From Sphingobacteriales bacterium (GTDB taxonomy: Bacteria; Bacteroidota; Bacteroidia; Chitinophagales; LD1): a stretch of 64,000 bases of DNA. The notes below the pieces were generated by a model. The model was not told where the DNA came from. It did not search any database and saw nothing but the letters and a program-made list of their open reading frames with translations. Where the stretch lies: NCBI GenBank assembly GCA_018262795.1, contig JADFDM010000009.1:62001-126000 (forward strand), given 5' to 3'. Shown piece after piece: positions 52,347 to 61,159 of the stretch (the first letter of the stretch is position 1; each line of letters starts with the position of its first letter). The position numbers and the translations under genes were made by a program.

Positions 52347-53498
52347 TTAGTGCTGAACGATAAATTTCTGCTGCTGTGTTTTGCCGTTGGCGGTTAACCT
52401 CAAAACATAAAAACCATTTGTCAGTTCAGAAACATCTATGCGATTTGAAAAAGTTTTCTCACTGCGAATCAGTTTCCCGCTTACATCAAAAATCATGAAT
52501 GGCTGTTCTGTTTGTAATTCGTAATTCATAATTTGTAATTCTGTATTAGCCGGATTGGGATAGACGGAAATACTTTGCTCATCTGTCAATTGGTTTATTC
52601 CGGTATTGGTTCCAGGCACGTACGACCACAATTCATAACCCTCAGCAGATGAGAAATTGGAGAAGAACAAGGTGCCATTGAACTCATAAGGCAGACCCAT
52701 TAACGATGCACTAAAAAGCAAAGATGTACCGGCATCTGTGCCATCATTCACCCACAGTCCGCTTATGCCTGCAACTGGATAGTTTTGTCCGCGCTGATAC
52801 ATTTTATCGTTCAGCACAACAAATGATGCACTATTGCCGTGGTCGTAAGAAATAGTGGACGAAGTAGTGACATCTGTCTTCTTATACAGCATTTCAAAAT
52901 AAGGAGCCACCGACAGCGGCTTCATATATTGCGTGAAAAGAAAATTAGAAGTAGTTCCGTTAATCACATTGGCAGAATCCATTACATGCACGGTGTTGGG
53001 GGCAGTGCCGTCCGTTTTCCAAAGGTCTATACCATTCTGAAAATAGATTTGATTTTTAAAAATTACGGAACTGCCAAAGCTAACAGCTGCCACTTTCACC
53101 GTTCCTGGGGTCGTGCCATCTGTCTTCCACAATCCATCGTTACTACCATCTGTTGCATTGAAAAAAAGTTCATTGTTGTAAACAATCCAATTTTGTGGTT
53201 CATACAATCCGGTGCCAATTTTTACGGTACCGACAGCGGTGCCATCACTACAATAAAGTTCAATACCACCCACTCCTGTATTTCCTTGAAAATAGACCTT
53301 GCCATTAAATGCAACCATAGGCTTATCTATCAGTCCGCCCTTCTGATATTGACCTTGTGCTCCCGGTGCCAAGTCAATTACTTCCTTAGTTCCAGCAGCA
53401 GTGCCATCGCTCACCCAAAGTTCGCTTCCATTACCTTTACCCATTTGAAAGAACAATTTGTTGCCCACTGCTATCCAATTCCGGGGGGGGGACATCAC
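52347..53498 (-). CDS. ELWxxDGTxxGT repeat protein, C-terminal part (out of frame with N-terminal part)
   Basis: This frame carries five repeats of the ELWxxDGTxxGT type (ELWVSDGTAAGT, ELYCSDGTAVGT, GLWKTDGTTPGT, DLWKTDGTAPNT, GLWVNDGTDAGT), a beta-propeller-like array, and ends in a type A T9SS sorting domain (VYPNPANTELQ, FMIFDVSGKLIR, NGFYVLRL). It has no signal peptide of its own. It continues the upstream frame 53437-53925 across a run of nine C (plus-strand G, 53483-53491); with eight C the two frames would join. A GTG/ATG at 53498-53493 is available but would give an unexported product. So full product of ~525 residues is made only if the tract shifts, or the shift is a sequencing error. 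Confidence 0.75.
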   Translation of the reverse strand: MMSPPRNWIAVGNKLFFQMGKGNGSELWVSDGTAAGTKEVIDLAPGAQGQYQKGGLIDKPMVAFNGKVYFQGNTGVGGIELYCSDGTAVGTVKIGTGLYEPQNWIVYNNELFFNATDGSNDGLWKTDGTTPGTVKVAAVSFGSSVIFKNQIYFQNGIDLWKTDGTAPNTVHVMDSANVINGTTSNFLFTQYMKPLSVAPYFEMLYKKTDVTTSSTISYDHGNSASFVVLNDKMYQRGQNYPVAGISGLWVNDGTDAGTSLLFSASLMGLPYEFNGTLFFSNFSSAEGYELWSYVPGTNTGINQLTDEQSISVYPNPANTELQIMNYELQTEQPFMIFDVSGKLIRSEKTFSNRIDVSELTNGFYVLRLTANGKTQQQKFIVQH

Positions 53499-53925
53499 CC
53501 GTTAAGTTTACTGGATTTGCATTAGTAAGTGTATCAACCAACAAGGTGCCTGCCGTAGTTCCATCTGTTTTCCATAATTCTGTTTTTGTGGCAGTAGTGG
53601 CAGAACCATTTTTGTTTACAGCAAAAAATAAAGTGCCGTCCACCTCAATTAATTTTATTATGTCGGATACATTGGTATTGATAATGGAGTCTTTTACGAT
53701 AACTGTTCCTGCCGGTGTTCCATCCGATTTCCATAGGCGGTGCTGAAAGGAACCGGAGCCATCTATAACAGTAATAAAGTACAGGGTACCGTTCACGGTA
53801 ATAAAGTCCTTTGGTTGTGACCCTTGATTGGTACCCGGCACGAGATCTTTAAAAAGGTTTTGTGCATGGGTTTGTGTGATGAGTGCTGCGAGGAGCATTA
53901 TCACGAGTGTAAATTTCGATTTCAT
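53437..53925 (-). CDS. ELWxxDGTxxGT repeat protein, N-terminal part (frameshifted)
   Basis: First part of the split gene: signal peptide MKSKFTLVIMLLAALITQTHA, then QNLFKDLVPGTNQGSQP and two ELWxxDGT repeats (RLWKSDGTPAGT, ELWKTDGTTAGT). After the C9 tract the frame runs into a short unrelated tail and stops at 53437. Without the downstream part the product would lack the T9SS sorting domain and stay in the periplasm. ATG at 53925 begins the signal peptide; the frame is open further upstream without support. Confidence 0.75.
   Translation of the reverse strand: MKSKFTLVIMLLAALITQTHAQNLFKDLVPGTNQGSQPKDFITVNGTLYFITVIDGSGSFQHRLWKSDGTPAGTVIVKDSIINTNVSDIIKLIEVDGTLFFAVNKNGSATTATKTELWKTDGTTAGTLLVDTLTNANPVNLTGDVPPPELDSSGQQIVLSNG
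53483..53491 (-). repeat. Homopolymer tract C9 (minus strand) at the frameshift
   Basis: Nine consecutive G on the plus strand (C on the coding strand) at the exact point where the two reading frames of the ELWxxDGTxxGT gene meet. A change of one base restores a continuous frame through aspartate-valine-proline-proline-arginine-asparagine-tryptophan. Such tracts are classic slipped-strand contingency sites and also classic sequencing-error sites. Confidence 0.85.
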
Positions 53926-54014
53926 GGCTATAGGATTTAAGTGAAAAAAATATTGCCATGCAAATGAAGGCAGGAGAGGAGGAAGATGAAACCCGAAAAG
54001 CGGCAATTTCTTAC

Positions 54015-55400
54015 TTAGGCTTGTTGCAGAGGGAGTGTGATCAACTGTATGTAAAGTCGTGCTCTCCCGACTCCCCTATCTATTTCATGTATCGGAAATG
54101 TTTTTTTTGAAACATTGACTTTGCTTTTATACCGAATAATTTTTCCTAGGGTAAGAAATAGATTTTTATAGGCATCCATTCCATCTATGTTCAATTTTGA
54201 ATTGATGAATCTGAGGTTCTTTTTAAAAACATTATCGGCCAAAACGTAATCACCGGTTTGCATACAATACACATTATGCACTAAGCGGAAAAGTACATCG
54301 CCTAAGGGAGTGAAATCTTCTTTGCCGTACTGCAATATTTGTTGAAGACAGTTGCCGGCTTCTTCGGTTTCGTGATTCAATAAATAGTAGATGGCATATA
54401 GGCGTAGAATGTCAAATCGGAAATTGCGCGCATTTTCATTTCTTAAAAAAGGAGCGATATATTTTTCTATGACCGCCTTTGCGGCTTCCAATTTATTTAC
54501 AATCATCAGCGTAAAGGCATATTGATAGGGATGATAAAGGCGAGAGCCAGCGAGGTTTGGAAATTTTAAAAACAGCTCTTCATACTTTGCTATTCCTTCT
54601 TCGTAGCGACTAAAACCAACTAATTGCATTGCCATTATGGCAATCAAAAACATTTTATCGCGTTCCGGTATTTTATCCGGAATTTTTCGTGCTATCAAAT
54701 CGGCCTGCTGCAAATAGCAGAACCCTTTTTCGGGTAACCAATCTTCATATACCGCGCTCAAGCCAAGATAAATCGCAACTTCTGCATATAGAAGATCTTT
54801 GTTGCTGATTTCAATTTGCCATTGTAGGAATTTCTTTAGCGCTTTTTCTTTTATAGCAACGCCCTCTTTGCGTGCTGCAAAGGCACGAACTAACAGTTCC
54901 TGTTGTTTCGCAAGTATCCAATATTTTTCTGTCTCATCTTTTTTGTTCAGTAGCGACAAGTAACTACGGCAGTAATAACCCATTTCCTTTTCGGGAAAGT
55001 TATTGTAGTTGAACCGCGTGGTCAACCGGAAGGCATCATAATAAAACTCCTTCAAAGCAGATTTATCCTTCTGTCTTTTCAGCCTTCGCTCATTCAATCT
55101 CAACTCGTGCAATATCAAATCTTCCAATTGCTTGCCTAACAAAAACTCGAACTGGTCTTCCCGTTCGCAGCCGGCTATGTGCAACAAGGCTTTGTCTAAT
55201 AAAACTGAATTTATTTTATCGAAATGCGATTTGCTGAGCTTAAGTTTTATATGCAACAATGATTCCTCCGACTCCTTGTCTGCTGCAAAAAGAACGTATT
55301 CATTGCGCACGGTTTCTTCCTTTCCCGTAACCGCCAACTCGCGAAACTTTTTCAGTTCCTTTTCATCCAAAGATTTTACGAGGTCTAACAGGTAACTCAT
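54015..55400 (-). CDS. Helical repeat (TPR-like) protein of unknown function
   Basis: Not recognised. A 461-residue, almost wholly helical, charged cytosolic protein: a conserved-looking N-terminal helix pair (LLDLVKSLDEKELKKFREL), then many helix-turn-helix units of TPR-like size in the second half (YEEGIAKYEELFLKFPN, ETEEAGNCLQQILQYGKED). No signal peptide or membrane segment. Such proteins are common in Bacteroidota and usually annotated as hypothetical. It lies 2 bases after cysM on the same strand, so they are likely co-transcribed, and 90 bases before the ELWxxDGT gene. Confidence 0.7.
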   Translation of the reverse strand: MSYLLDLVKSLDEKELKKFRELAVTGKEETVRNEYVLFAADKESEESLLHIKLKLSKSHFDKINSVLLDKALLHIAGCEREDQFEFLLGKQLEDLILHELRLNERRLKRQKDKSALKEFYYDAFRLTTRFNYNNFPEKEMGYYCRSYLSLLNKKDETEKYWILAKQQELLVRAFAARKEGVAIKEKALKKFLQWQIEISNKDLLYAEVAIYLGLSAVYEDWLPEKGFCYLQQADLIARKIPDKIPERDKMFLIAIMAMQLVGFSRYEEGIAKYEELFLKFPNLAGSRLYHPYQYAFTLMIVNKLEAAKAVIEKYIAPFLRNENARNFRFDILRLYAIYYLLNHETEEAGNCLQQILQYGKEDFTPLGDVLFRLVHNVYCMQTGDYVLADNVFKKNLRFINSKLNIDGMDAYKNLFLTLGKIIRYKSKVNVSKKTFPIHEIDRGVGRARLYIQLITLPLQQA

Positions 55401-55402
55401 AA

Positions 55403-56290
55403 TTATCCGAACAAGTTACTCGATAAGTAACGGTCGCCCCTATCGCAGATAATAACAACGATGATTCCTTCTTTTATTTCTGCGGCAATTTTTGTTGCTA
55501 TATGCACGGCTCCGCCACTGCTCATGCCACAAAATATTGCTTCTTCTTTTGCCAAGCGTCTGGTCATCGTTCTGGCTTCTTCTTCAGAAACATCTACTAC
55601 TCTATCTACTCTTTCCGGCTCAAATATTTTAGGAAGATATTCTTTCGACCATCTTCTGATTCCCGGAATGCGAGAACCATCGGTGGGTTGTGCGCCCATA
55701 ATCTGAATACTTTTGCTTTGCTCTTTCAAAAATCTCGAGACCCCCATAATAGTGCCGGTGGTACCCATCGAAGAAACAAAATGTGTGATTTTCCCATCGG
55801 TATCTTTCCAAATTTCAGGACCGGTAGTTCGGTAATGTGCTCTGCTGTTATCCGGGTTGCCAAACTGGTTCAACATCAAATATCCGCCTTTTGCCACTTG
55901 GGCATGAGCGTAGTCAATCGCTCCTTCCATAGCAACACTGGCGGAAGTAAGAGTGACTTTTGCGCCATAAGCCTCCATGGTTAACACTCGTTCTTTGGTG
56001 GAGTTTTCGGGCATCACCAGTTCGATTTCAATGCCAAATAAGCGAGCAATCATAGCCAGTGCAATGCCGGTGTTGCCGCTGGTAGCTTCAATTAATTTGA
56101 TGCCCGGTTTTAGTTCGCCTCTGTCTAAAGCGCCTTTAATCATCCCGTAGGCGGCTCTATCTTTTACACTTCCTCCGGGATTATTGCCCTCTAATTTTGC
56201 ATAAATCTTCACCTTTGAATTGGGGCAGATATTCTTCAACCGCACTATCGGAGTATTTCCTATTAGATTCAATAAACTTTCCTCTTTCAT
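55403..56290 (-). CDS. cysM: Cysteine synthase (CysM/CysK family)
   Basis: PLP-dependent O-acetylserine sulfhydrylase of 295 residues making cysteine from O-acetylserine and sulfide (or thiosulfate for CysM). The start LLNLIGNTPIVRL, the PLP lysine in PGGSVKDRAA, the substrate loop EATSGNTGIALA, and the phosphate-cradle VSSMGTTGTIMG are all visible; the C-terminal GMSSGGAV serine loop is present. The sequence resembles CysM in having NNPGGSVKDR rather than a longer CysK type, but the choice is not certain. ATG at 56290 is preferred to an upstream TTG. Divergent from the cysC-D-N operon. Confidence 0.9.
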   Translation of the reverse strand: MKEESLLNLIGNTPIVRLKNICPNSKVKIYAKLEGNNPGGSVKDRAAYGMIKGALDRGELKPGIKLIEATSGNTGIALAMIARLFGIEIELVMPENSTKERVLTMEAYGAKVTLTSASVAMEGAIDYAHAQVAKGGYLMLNQFGNPDNSRAHYRTTGPEIWKDTDGKITHFVSSMGTTGTIMGVSRFLKEQSKSIQIMGAQPTDGSRIPGIRRWSKEYLPKIFEPERVDRVVDVSEEEARTMTRRLAKEEAIFCGMSSGGAVHIATKIAAEIKEGIIVVIICDRGDRYLSSNLFG

Positions 56291-56396
56291 TTTTTCATTG
56301 TTTGCCGCCAAATTAAGATTGTAGAGCCAAAAACGGAAGAGAAAGAGATGAATTGACGGGCGGTGATGTGCGCTTTATCTGTTTTATAGAAAGGGT

Positions 56397-56404
56397 TAGA
56401 TTTG
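56397..56404 (+). promoter_or_regulatory. Probable promoter -7 element of cysC-cysD
   Basis: TAGATTTG matches TAnnTTTG and ends 9 bases before the cysC ATG; a TTTA at about 56373-56376 is 20 bases upstream as an imperfect -33. Confidence 0.5.
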
Positions 56405-56413
56405 CGCCTCTTT

Positions 56414-57025
56414 ATGAACAACAAATCAGAAAATATTCATCCGGTATTTGATCAACTTCTGCCTCGCGAAAGCAAGGAGAGTTTGTTGCAGCAAAAGGGG
56501 CGGGTGATTTGGTTTACGGGCTTGAGTGGCTCAGGGAAAAGCACTATTGCCAAAGGAGTGGAAGAAAAACTTCACACCGCGGGTTTTTTTTCGGTGGTAT
56601 TGGATGGCGATAATGTTCGCACCGGAATCAATAATAATCTTGGCTTTAGCACGGAAGATCGGAAAGAAAACATTCGCAGAATAGCAGAAGTGGCCAAATT
56701 GTTTTGTACCAATGGAGTGATAACGATTTGCTGTTTTGTTTCTCCCACTGAAGAAATCAGAAATCAGGCGAGAAATATCATAGGTAAAAATGATTTTGTT
56801 GAAATTTTTGTAAACACGCCTATCGAAGAGTGCGAAAGAAGAGATGTGAAAGGGTTATACGCCAAAGCACGAAAAGGAGAGATAAAGGATTTTACCGGAG
56901 TTAATGCCCCCTTTGAGGTTCCCGCTAATCCTGATTTTGAAATTCGTACTACCAATAAATCGGTAGAAGAAAGTGTAAGCGAAGTTTTACATTTTGTAGC
57001 GCCTCAAGTTTTGTTTCATAAGTAA
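56414..57025 (+). CDS. cysC: Adenylyl-sulfate kinase (APS kinase)
   Basis: Phosphorylates adenosine 5'-phosphosulfate to PAPS, 203 residues. P-loop GLSGSGKST at about residue 38, VVLDGDNVRTGINNNLGFS, CCFVSPTEEIRNQAR and the lid/active-site segment KGLYAKARKGEIKDFTGV are all as expected. First of the plus-strand sulfate-activation set cysC-cysD-cysN; cysD follows 30 bases later. It has a promoter-like TAGATTTG just upstream. ATG at 56414 is the first good start; the frame opens 12 bases earlier with TTG. Confidence 0.95.
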   Translation: MNNKSENIHPVFDQLLPRESKESLLQQKGRVIWFTGLSGSGKSTIAKGVEEKLHTAGFFSVVLDGDNVRTGINNNLGFSTEDRKENIRRIAEVAKLFCTNGVITICCFVSPTEEIRNQARNIIGKNDFVEIFVNTPIEECERRDVKGLYAKARKGEIKDFTGVNAPFEVPANPDFEIRTTNKSVEESVSEVLHFVAPQVLFHK

Positions 57026-57055
57026 TTTGGAGTACAGTAAAAAGTAATTTTTAAG

Positions 57056-57958
57056 ATGTCATACACACTCAATCACCTTAGAACTTTAGAATCGGAAAGC
57101 ATTTTTATCATGCGCGAAGTGGCGGCTCAATTTCAGCACCCCGCCATATTATTCAGCGGAGGAAAGGATTCTATTCTGGTTACTTATCTGGCAAAAAAGG
57201 CTTTTTATCCGGCAGCTATTCCTTTTCCTTTGGTGCATGTAGATACTGGACACAACTTTAAGGAAACGATAGACTTTCGCGATCGTTTGGTAAAGAAGTT
57301 AAATGCCAAACTGATTATCGGCTCGGTGCAGGAAAGTATTGATACGGGTAGAGTAGCCGAAGAGAAAGGGATCAATGCTTCGCGTATTCGCTTGCAAACA
57401 ACTACGCTCTTAGATACTATTGAGAAAAATAAATTCGATGCTTGCATTGGCGGTGCCAGGCGCGATGAAGAAAAAGCCAGAGCAAAAGAGCGCTTCTTTT
57501 CGCATCGCGATGAATTCGGGCAATGGGACCCTAAAAACCAAAGACCGGAAATCTGGAACCTGTTTAACGGACGGATGCACATGGGAGAAAATTTCAGAAT
57601 CTTCCCAATTTCCAACTGGACGGAGTTAGATGTGTGGCAATATTTGGCGATGGAAAAAATAGAGTTGCCCTCACTTTATTTCAGCCACAAACGCAGAGTG
57701 TTTAACCGCGATGGAGTGTGGCTGGCCGAAAGTCCATTTATTCCGATGAAGCCGAGTGAAGAAGTCAAAGAAGAGATTGTGCGATTCAGAACCATTGGAG
57801 ATATTACTTCTACGGGAGCCACTTTCTCTACCGCTTCTACTCTGGATGATATTATTCAGGAAGTAGCGACTACGCGCACCACTGAGCGGGGCGGAAGAGC
57901 AGATGATAAGCGCAGCGAAACAAGTATGGAAGACCGGAAAAAGGTAGGGTACTTTTAA
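57056..57958 (+). CDS. cysD: Sulfate adenylyltransferase subunit 2
   Basis: Small subunit of ATP sulfurylase, making APS from sulfate and ATP together with CysN; 300 residues. PP-loop ATPase signature LFSGGKDSILV, then HVDTGHNFKETIDFRD, GGARRDEEKARAKERFFS and the PISNWTELDVWQY motif. GERGG-type tail DDKRSETSMEDRKKVGYF is the normal C-terminus. It lies between cysC and cysN in the same orientation; a 150-base gap precedes cysN. Confidence 0.96.
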   Translation: MSYTLNHLRTLESESIFIMREVAAQFQHPAILFSGGKDSILVTYLAKKAFYPAAIPFPLVHVDTGHNFKETIDFRDRLVKKLNAKLIIGSVQESIDTGRVAEEKGINASRIRLQTTTLLDTIEKNKFDACIGGARRDEEKARAKERFFSHRDEFGQWDPKNQRPEIWNLFNGRMHMGENFRIFPISNWTELDVWQYLAMEKIELPSLYFSHKRRVFNRDGVWLAESPFIPMKPSEEVKEEIVRFRTIGDITSTGATFSTASTLDDIIQEVATTRTTERGGRADDKRSETSMEDRKKVGYF

Positions 57959-58108
57959 TTTTGAATGACAAATCTGAATACCATTGACTAATAAATTCTG
58001 CGGATAAGAAGTTCAGCAATTAAAAGAAATTTTTACTGTTAGCTGTAAAACAACGAAAGAACATCCTTCTAAATTCAAAAATTAAAGTTTCAAAAAACAT
58101 TGATTGAT

Positions 58109-59410
58109 ATGTCTGAAGTTCAAAATTCAAAATCAGAAGTCTTTGATAGTAAGAGTTACCTGAACATGGAGTTGCTCCGTTTTACCACCGCAGGAAGTGT
58201 GGATGATGGCAAGTCCACCTTGATTGGAAGATTGCTGTACGACAGCAAGTCCATCTTTGAAGATCAGATGGAAAATATTGAAGCCACCAGTACCCGCAGA
58301 GGAGAAACTTCGGTGAACTTAGCTTTGCTCACCGATGGATTAAAGGCAGAGCGCGAACAGGGCATTACTATTGACGTGGCCTACCGTTACTTCTCTACAC
58401 CCAAGCGGAAATTTATTATTGCCGATACTCCGGGACACATTCAATATACCCGAAATATGGTAACCGGTGCCAGCACGGCTAACCTCGCTATTATTCTAGT
58501 GGATGCGCGGCAGGGAATCGTAGAACAAACCAAGCGCCATTCCATCATTGCTTCGCTGCTCGGCATTCCGCATATCGCTCTTTGCATTAACAAAATGGAT
58601 TTGGTGAATTATGATGAATCCATTTATAATAAAATAGTGGATGAGTATCGGCAGTTTGCCACTCGCCTTAAAACAAAGGATATTCACTTTATTCCCATCT
58701 CTGCTTTGGTGGGGGATAATGTGGTGCACCGCTCTGAAAAGATGAAATGGTACGAAGGAGTTACGCTGCTGTATCTGTTAGAAAATATCCATATTTCCGG
58801 AGACATCAATCATATTGATCTACGCTTTCCGGTGCAATATGTGATCCGCCCTTATTCCGATGAGTTTCACGATTACCGGGGCTATGCCGGTCGCATTGCC
58901 AGCGGGGTTATCCGCCCCGGTGACAAGGTGACGGTGCTTCCCTCCGGATTTACCACTACGGTTAAGTCGGTAGAATTAGATGGCAAAACTTTTGAGCAGG
59001 CATTTGCTCCGCTTTCGGTCACCGTATTGCTCGAAGATGATATTGATATTTCGCGCGGAGATATGCTGGTGCGCGAGGGGAATGTGCCGCGTCAGTCGCA
59101 AGATATTGAGGCGATGGTTTGTTGGATGGGTGAGAAGCCTTTGCAACTGAACGGTAAGTATGCACTGAAACATACTTCGAAAGATGCTCGCGCAGTGGTG
59201 AAGGAAATTAAGTACAAGTTAGACATCAATACCCTGCATCGGCTGACTGAAAATGTAAGCATTGAGATGAACGATGTAGGGCGTATTAAACTGCGCACAA
59301 CCGCACCACTTCTCGTTGATTCTTATACCAGAAATCGCGATACCGGTAGTTTTATATTGATTGATGAAGCGACTAATGTGACCATTGCCGCTTGTATGAT
59401 TATTGATTGA
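58109..59410 (+). CDS. cysN: Sulfate adenylyltransferase subunit 1 (GTPase CysN)
   Basis: GTP-driven large subunit of ATP sulfurylase, 433 residues. G1 loop GSVDDGKSTLIGRLL at about residue 33, the switch segment EREQGITIDVAYRYF, G3 IADTPGHIQYTRNM and G4 CINKMDLV are present, followed by two EF-Tu-like beta barrels (RPYSDEFHDYRGYAGRIASG). It lacks a fused CysC kinase domain, in line with the separate cysC gene. Its first ~18 residues (SEVQNSKSEVFDSKSY) look like an extra low-complexity lead compared with the usual start. ATG at 58109 used. Confidence 0.95.
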   Translation: MSEVQNSKSEVFDSKSYLNMELLRFTTAGSVDDGKSTLIGRLLYDSKSIFEDQMENIEATSTRRGETSVNLALLTDGLKAEREQGITIDVAYRYFSTPKRKFIIADTPGHIQYTRNMVTGASTANLAIILVDARQGIVEQTKRHSIIASLLGIPHIALCINKMDLVNYDESIYNKIVDEYRQFATRLKTKDIHFIPISALVGDNVVHRSEKMKWYEGVTLLYLLENIHISGDINHIDLRFPVQYVIRPYSDEFHDYRGYAGRIASGVIRPGDKVTVLPSGFTTTVKSVELDGKTFEQAFAPLSVTVLLEDDIDISRGDMLVREGNVPRQSQDIEAMVCWMGEKPLQLNGKYALKHTSKDARAVVKEIKYKLDINTLHRLTENVSIEMNDVGRIKLRTTAPLLVDSYTRNRDTGSFILIDEATNVTIAACMIID

Positions 59411-59431
59411 TTCGCTCCGGCAGGAAGAGAA

Positions 59432-61048
59432 TTAATTAGCAGCCGCTTCCTCCATTCTTTTATCCAAAGTTTTTATCGGTGCGCCTTCTTTAGCGGGAAT
59501 GTGATCCATCGCGTATTCGCTGAAGGCGGTGATCGTGAGCGAAGGATTTACTCCTAAGTTGCAAGGCATAATAGAGCCATCGAGTACATACATGTTTGGG
59601 TAACCGTGTACTCTGAACAAATCATCTACCACGCCTTCCTCTTTTGTTTCTCCCATCGGGCAGCCTCCTAAAATATGAGCCGTAGAAGCGAGGTTAAACA
59701 TTACTTCGCTAAACGCATTCATTGGAATACCATTCACTTTTTTGGCGTACCGATACAGCGCTTCCTGACCAATGGGAATATAAGTGGGCACTCGCTGCTT
59801 GCTGTCATTAATCATCGTCATAGAATAGCCGAATAAGCCTCTGCGAAGTTTCAGGCGCATGGCGTTCTCTAAGGTTTGCATAATGAGCAGAATAATGCCA
59901 TTAGTGGCCGGCTTAAAAGTAGTGAAGAAGCGAATGAAATTTCTTGGTTGCGAAAACATAGTGCCTATCATCTTAGCAGTTCTCACCAAAGGAGAGCCAT
60001 CGCCTACGGCCATTACTCCCAAGCGCATCATGGCACCACTGCCATCGGGAAACTTGCACACTTCGATATTCGTGTTTTCGTCCGGAGAGAAAATTCTGGA
60101 GATCGCTACTCCGTGGTTTAGTTTTCGATCGGCCAGCCCTACCCCACTCAGCATTTCTGAATTGGTGAGAATATTTTCTCCTAAGCGATCGGAGAGGAGG
60201 GGAAGAGTTTTGTGTACATGTTTCTGTTTGAGCAACAAATCCATAGTGCCCAGCACGCCACCACTTACTACTAAGCCTTTGCTGCGATAGGTCTTTTTGT
60301 TTTTTGAAAACCAGGAGGTGGAACACTCGGTGTGAATGACATATTCTTCGTGGAGGTGTTCCACCTTCGTCACCAGGGTTTCGGCAAGCACTTTGGCTCC
60401 AAACATATTCTCTGCAAACCACAGATAGTTTTTGTCGAGTGTGTTTTTAGCATTATACCGGCAGCCTACCATGCAAGCCGCACATTCAATACACCCATTT
60501 CGCTTTGGTCCCAATCCTTTAAAGTAAGGGTCTGTTTCCACTTCTTCAGGGCCGAAATATACGCCCACGCCATCTACCGATTTATAGCTGTCGCCATAGC
60601 CCATTTCTTCGGCTACTTCTTTCAATATTATATCCTCGGCATTATCTTTTTCGTACTGGGTAGTGCCCAACATCATTTGCGCTTGCTTGAAGTACGGAGC
60701 CAGCACGTCTTTCCAATCTTTGAAATGCGCCCATAATTTATTGGTGTAAAAATTCTCTTTGGGCATCATGTGCGTGTTGGCATATACTAATGAGCCACCG
60801 CCCACCCCTACTCCGCTAATCACAAACACTTGATTAAAGAAAGTCAGTTTCTGAAAGCCAAAGAATTTCAACAGCGGCACCCACAGATATTTCTTTAGGT
60901 TCCAATCGCTCTCGGGAAAGTCCTTGTCCTTCCACCGCTTGCCTTTTTCTATCACCAATACTTTATAGCCTTTCTCGGAAAGTCGCATAGCGCTTACGCT
61001 GCCTCCAAAGCCCGAGCCGATCACGATGTAGTCAAATTCTTCTTCCAT
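59432..61048 (-). CDS. GMC-type FAD-dependent oxidoreductase
   Basis: Flavoprotein of 538 residues. N-terminal FAD motif YIVIGSGFGGSVSAMRLSEKG; GVGVGGGSLVYANT in the second FAD loop; a Cys-rich segment CIECAACMVGCRYNAKNTL at about residue 190; and the C-terminal HILGGCPMG with the GMC catalytic His region followed by DGSIMPCNLGVNPSLTI. The arrangement, with four cysteines of the pattern CxxCxxCxxxC, fits the cholesterol-oxidase-like branch of GMC enzymes seen in Bacteroidota. Substrate unknown (sterol, sugar or alcohol). No signal peptide. It converges on cysN with a 21-base gap. Confidence 0.88.
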   Translation of the reverse strand: MEEEFDYIVIGSGFGGSVSAMRLSEKGYKVLVIEKGKRWKDKDFPESDWNLKKYLWVPLLKFFGFQKLTFFNQVFVISGVGVGGGSLVYANTHMMPKENFYTNKLWAHFKDWKDVLAPYFKQAQMMLGTTQYEKDNAEDIILKEVAEEMGYGDSYKSVDGVGVYFGPEEVETDPYFKGLGPKRNGCIECAACMVGCRYNAKNTLDKNYLWFAENMFGAKVLAETLVTKVEHLHEEYVIHTECSTSWFSKNKKTYRSKGLVVSGGVLGTMDLLLKQKHVHKTLPLLSDRLGENILTNSEMLSGVGLADRKLNHGVAISRIFSPDENTNIEVCKFPDGSGAMMRLGVMAVGDGSPLVRTAKMIGTMFSQPRNFIRFFTTFKPATNGIILLIMQTLENAMRLKLRRGLFGYSMTMINDSKQRVPTYIPIGQEALYRYAKKVNGIPMNAFSEVMFNLASTAHILGGCPMGETKEEGVVDDLFRVHGYPNMYVLDGSIMPCNLGVNPSLTITAFSEYAMDHIPAKEGAPIKTLDKRMEEAAAN

Positions 61049-61159
61049 GCTGTTATGCTTATTGTGTAGTGAATGTAGTTATAAATTTAGTGCGTAGTTC
61101 GGGGGGATAGGCTTTACGTAAGCGATAAGAAATAGGGACACGCTCCCCTACCTGTTCCC

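Noticed and set aside
61080-61159. Terminator or regulatory hairpin between pheS and the GMC oxidoreductase gene
   Set aside because: Only short imperfect inverted repeats (GCTTTACGTAAGC, AGGGACACGCTCCCCT) without a T-run; not strong enough to call.
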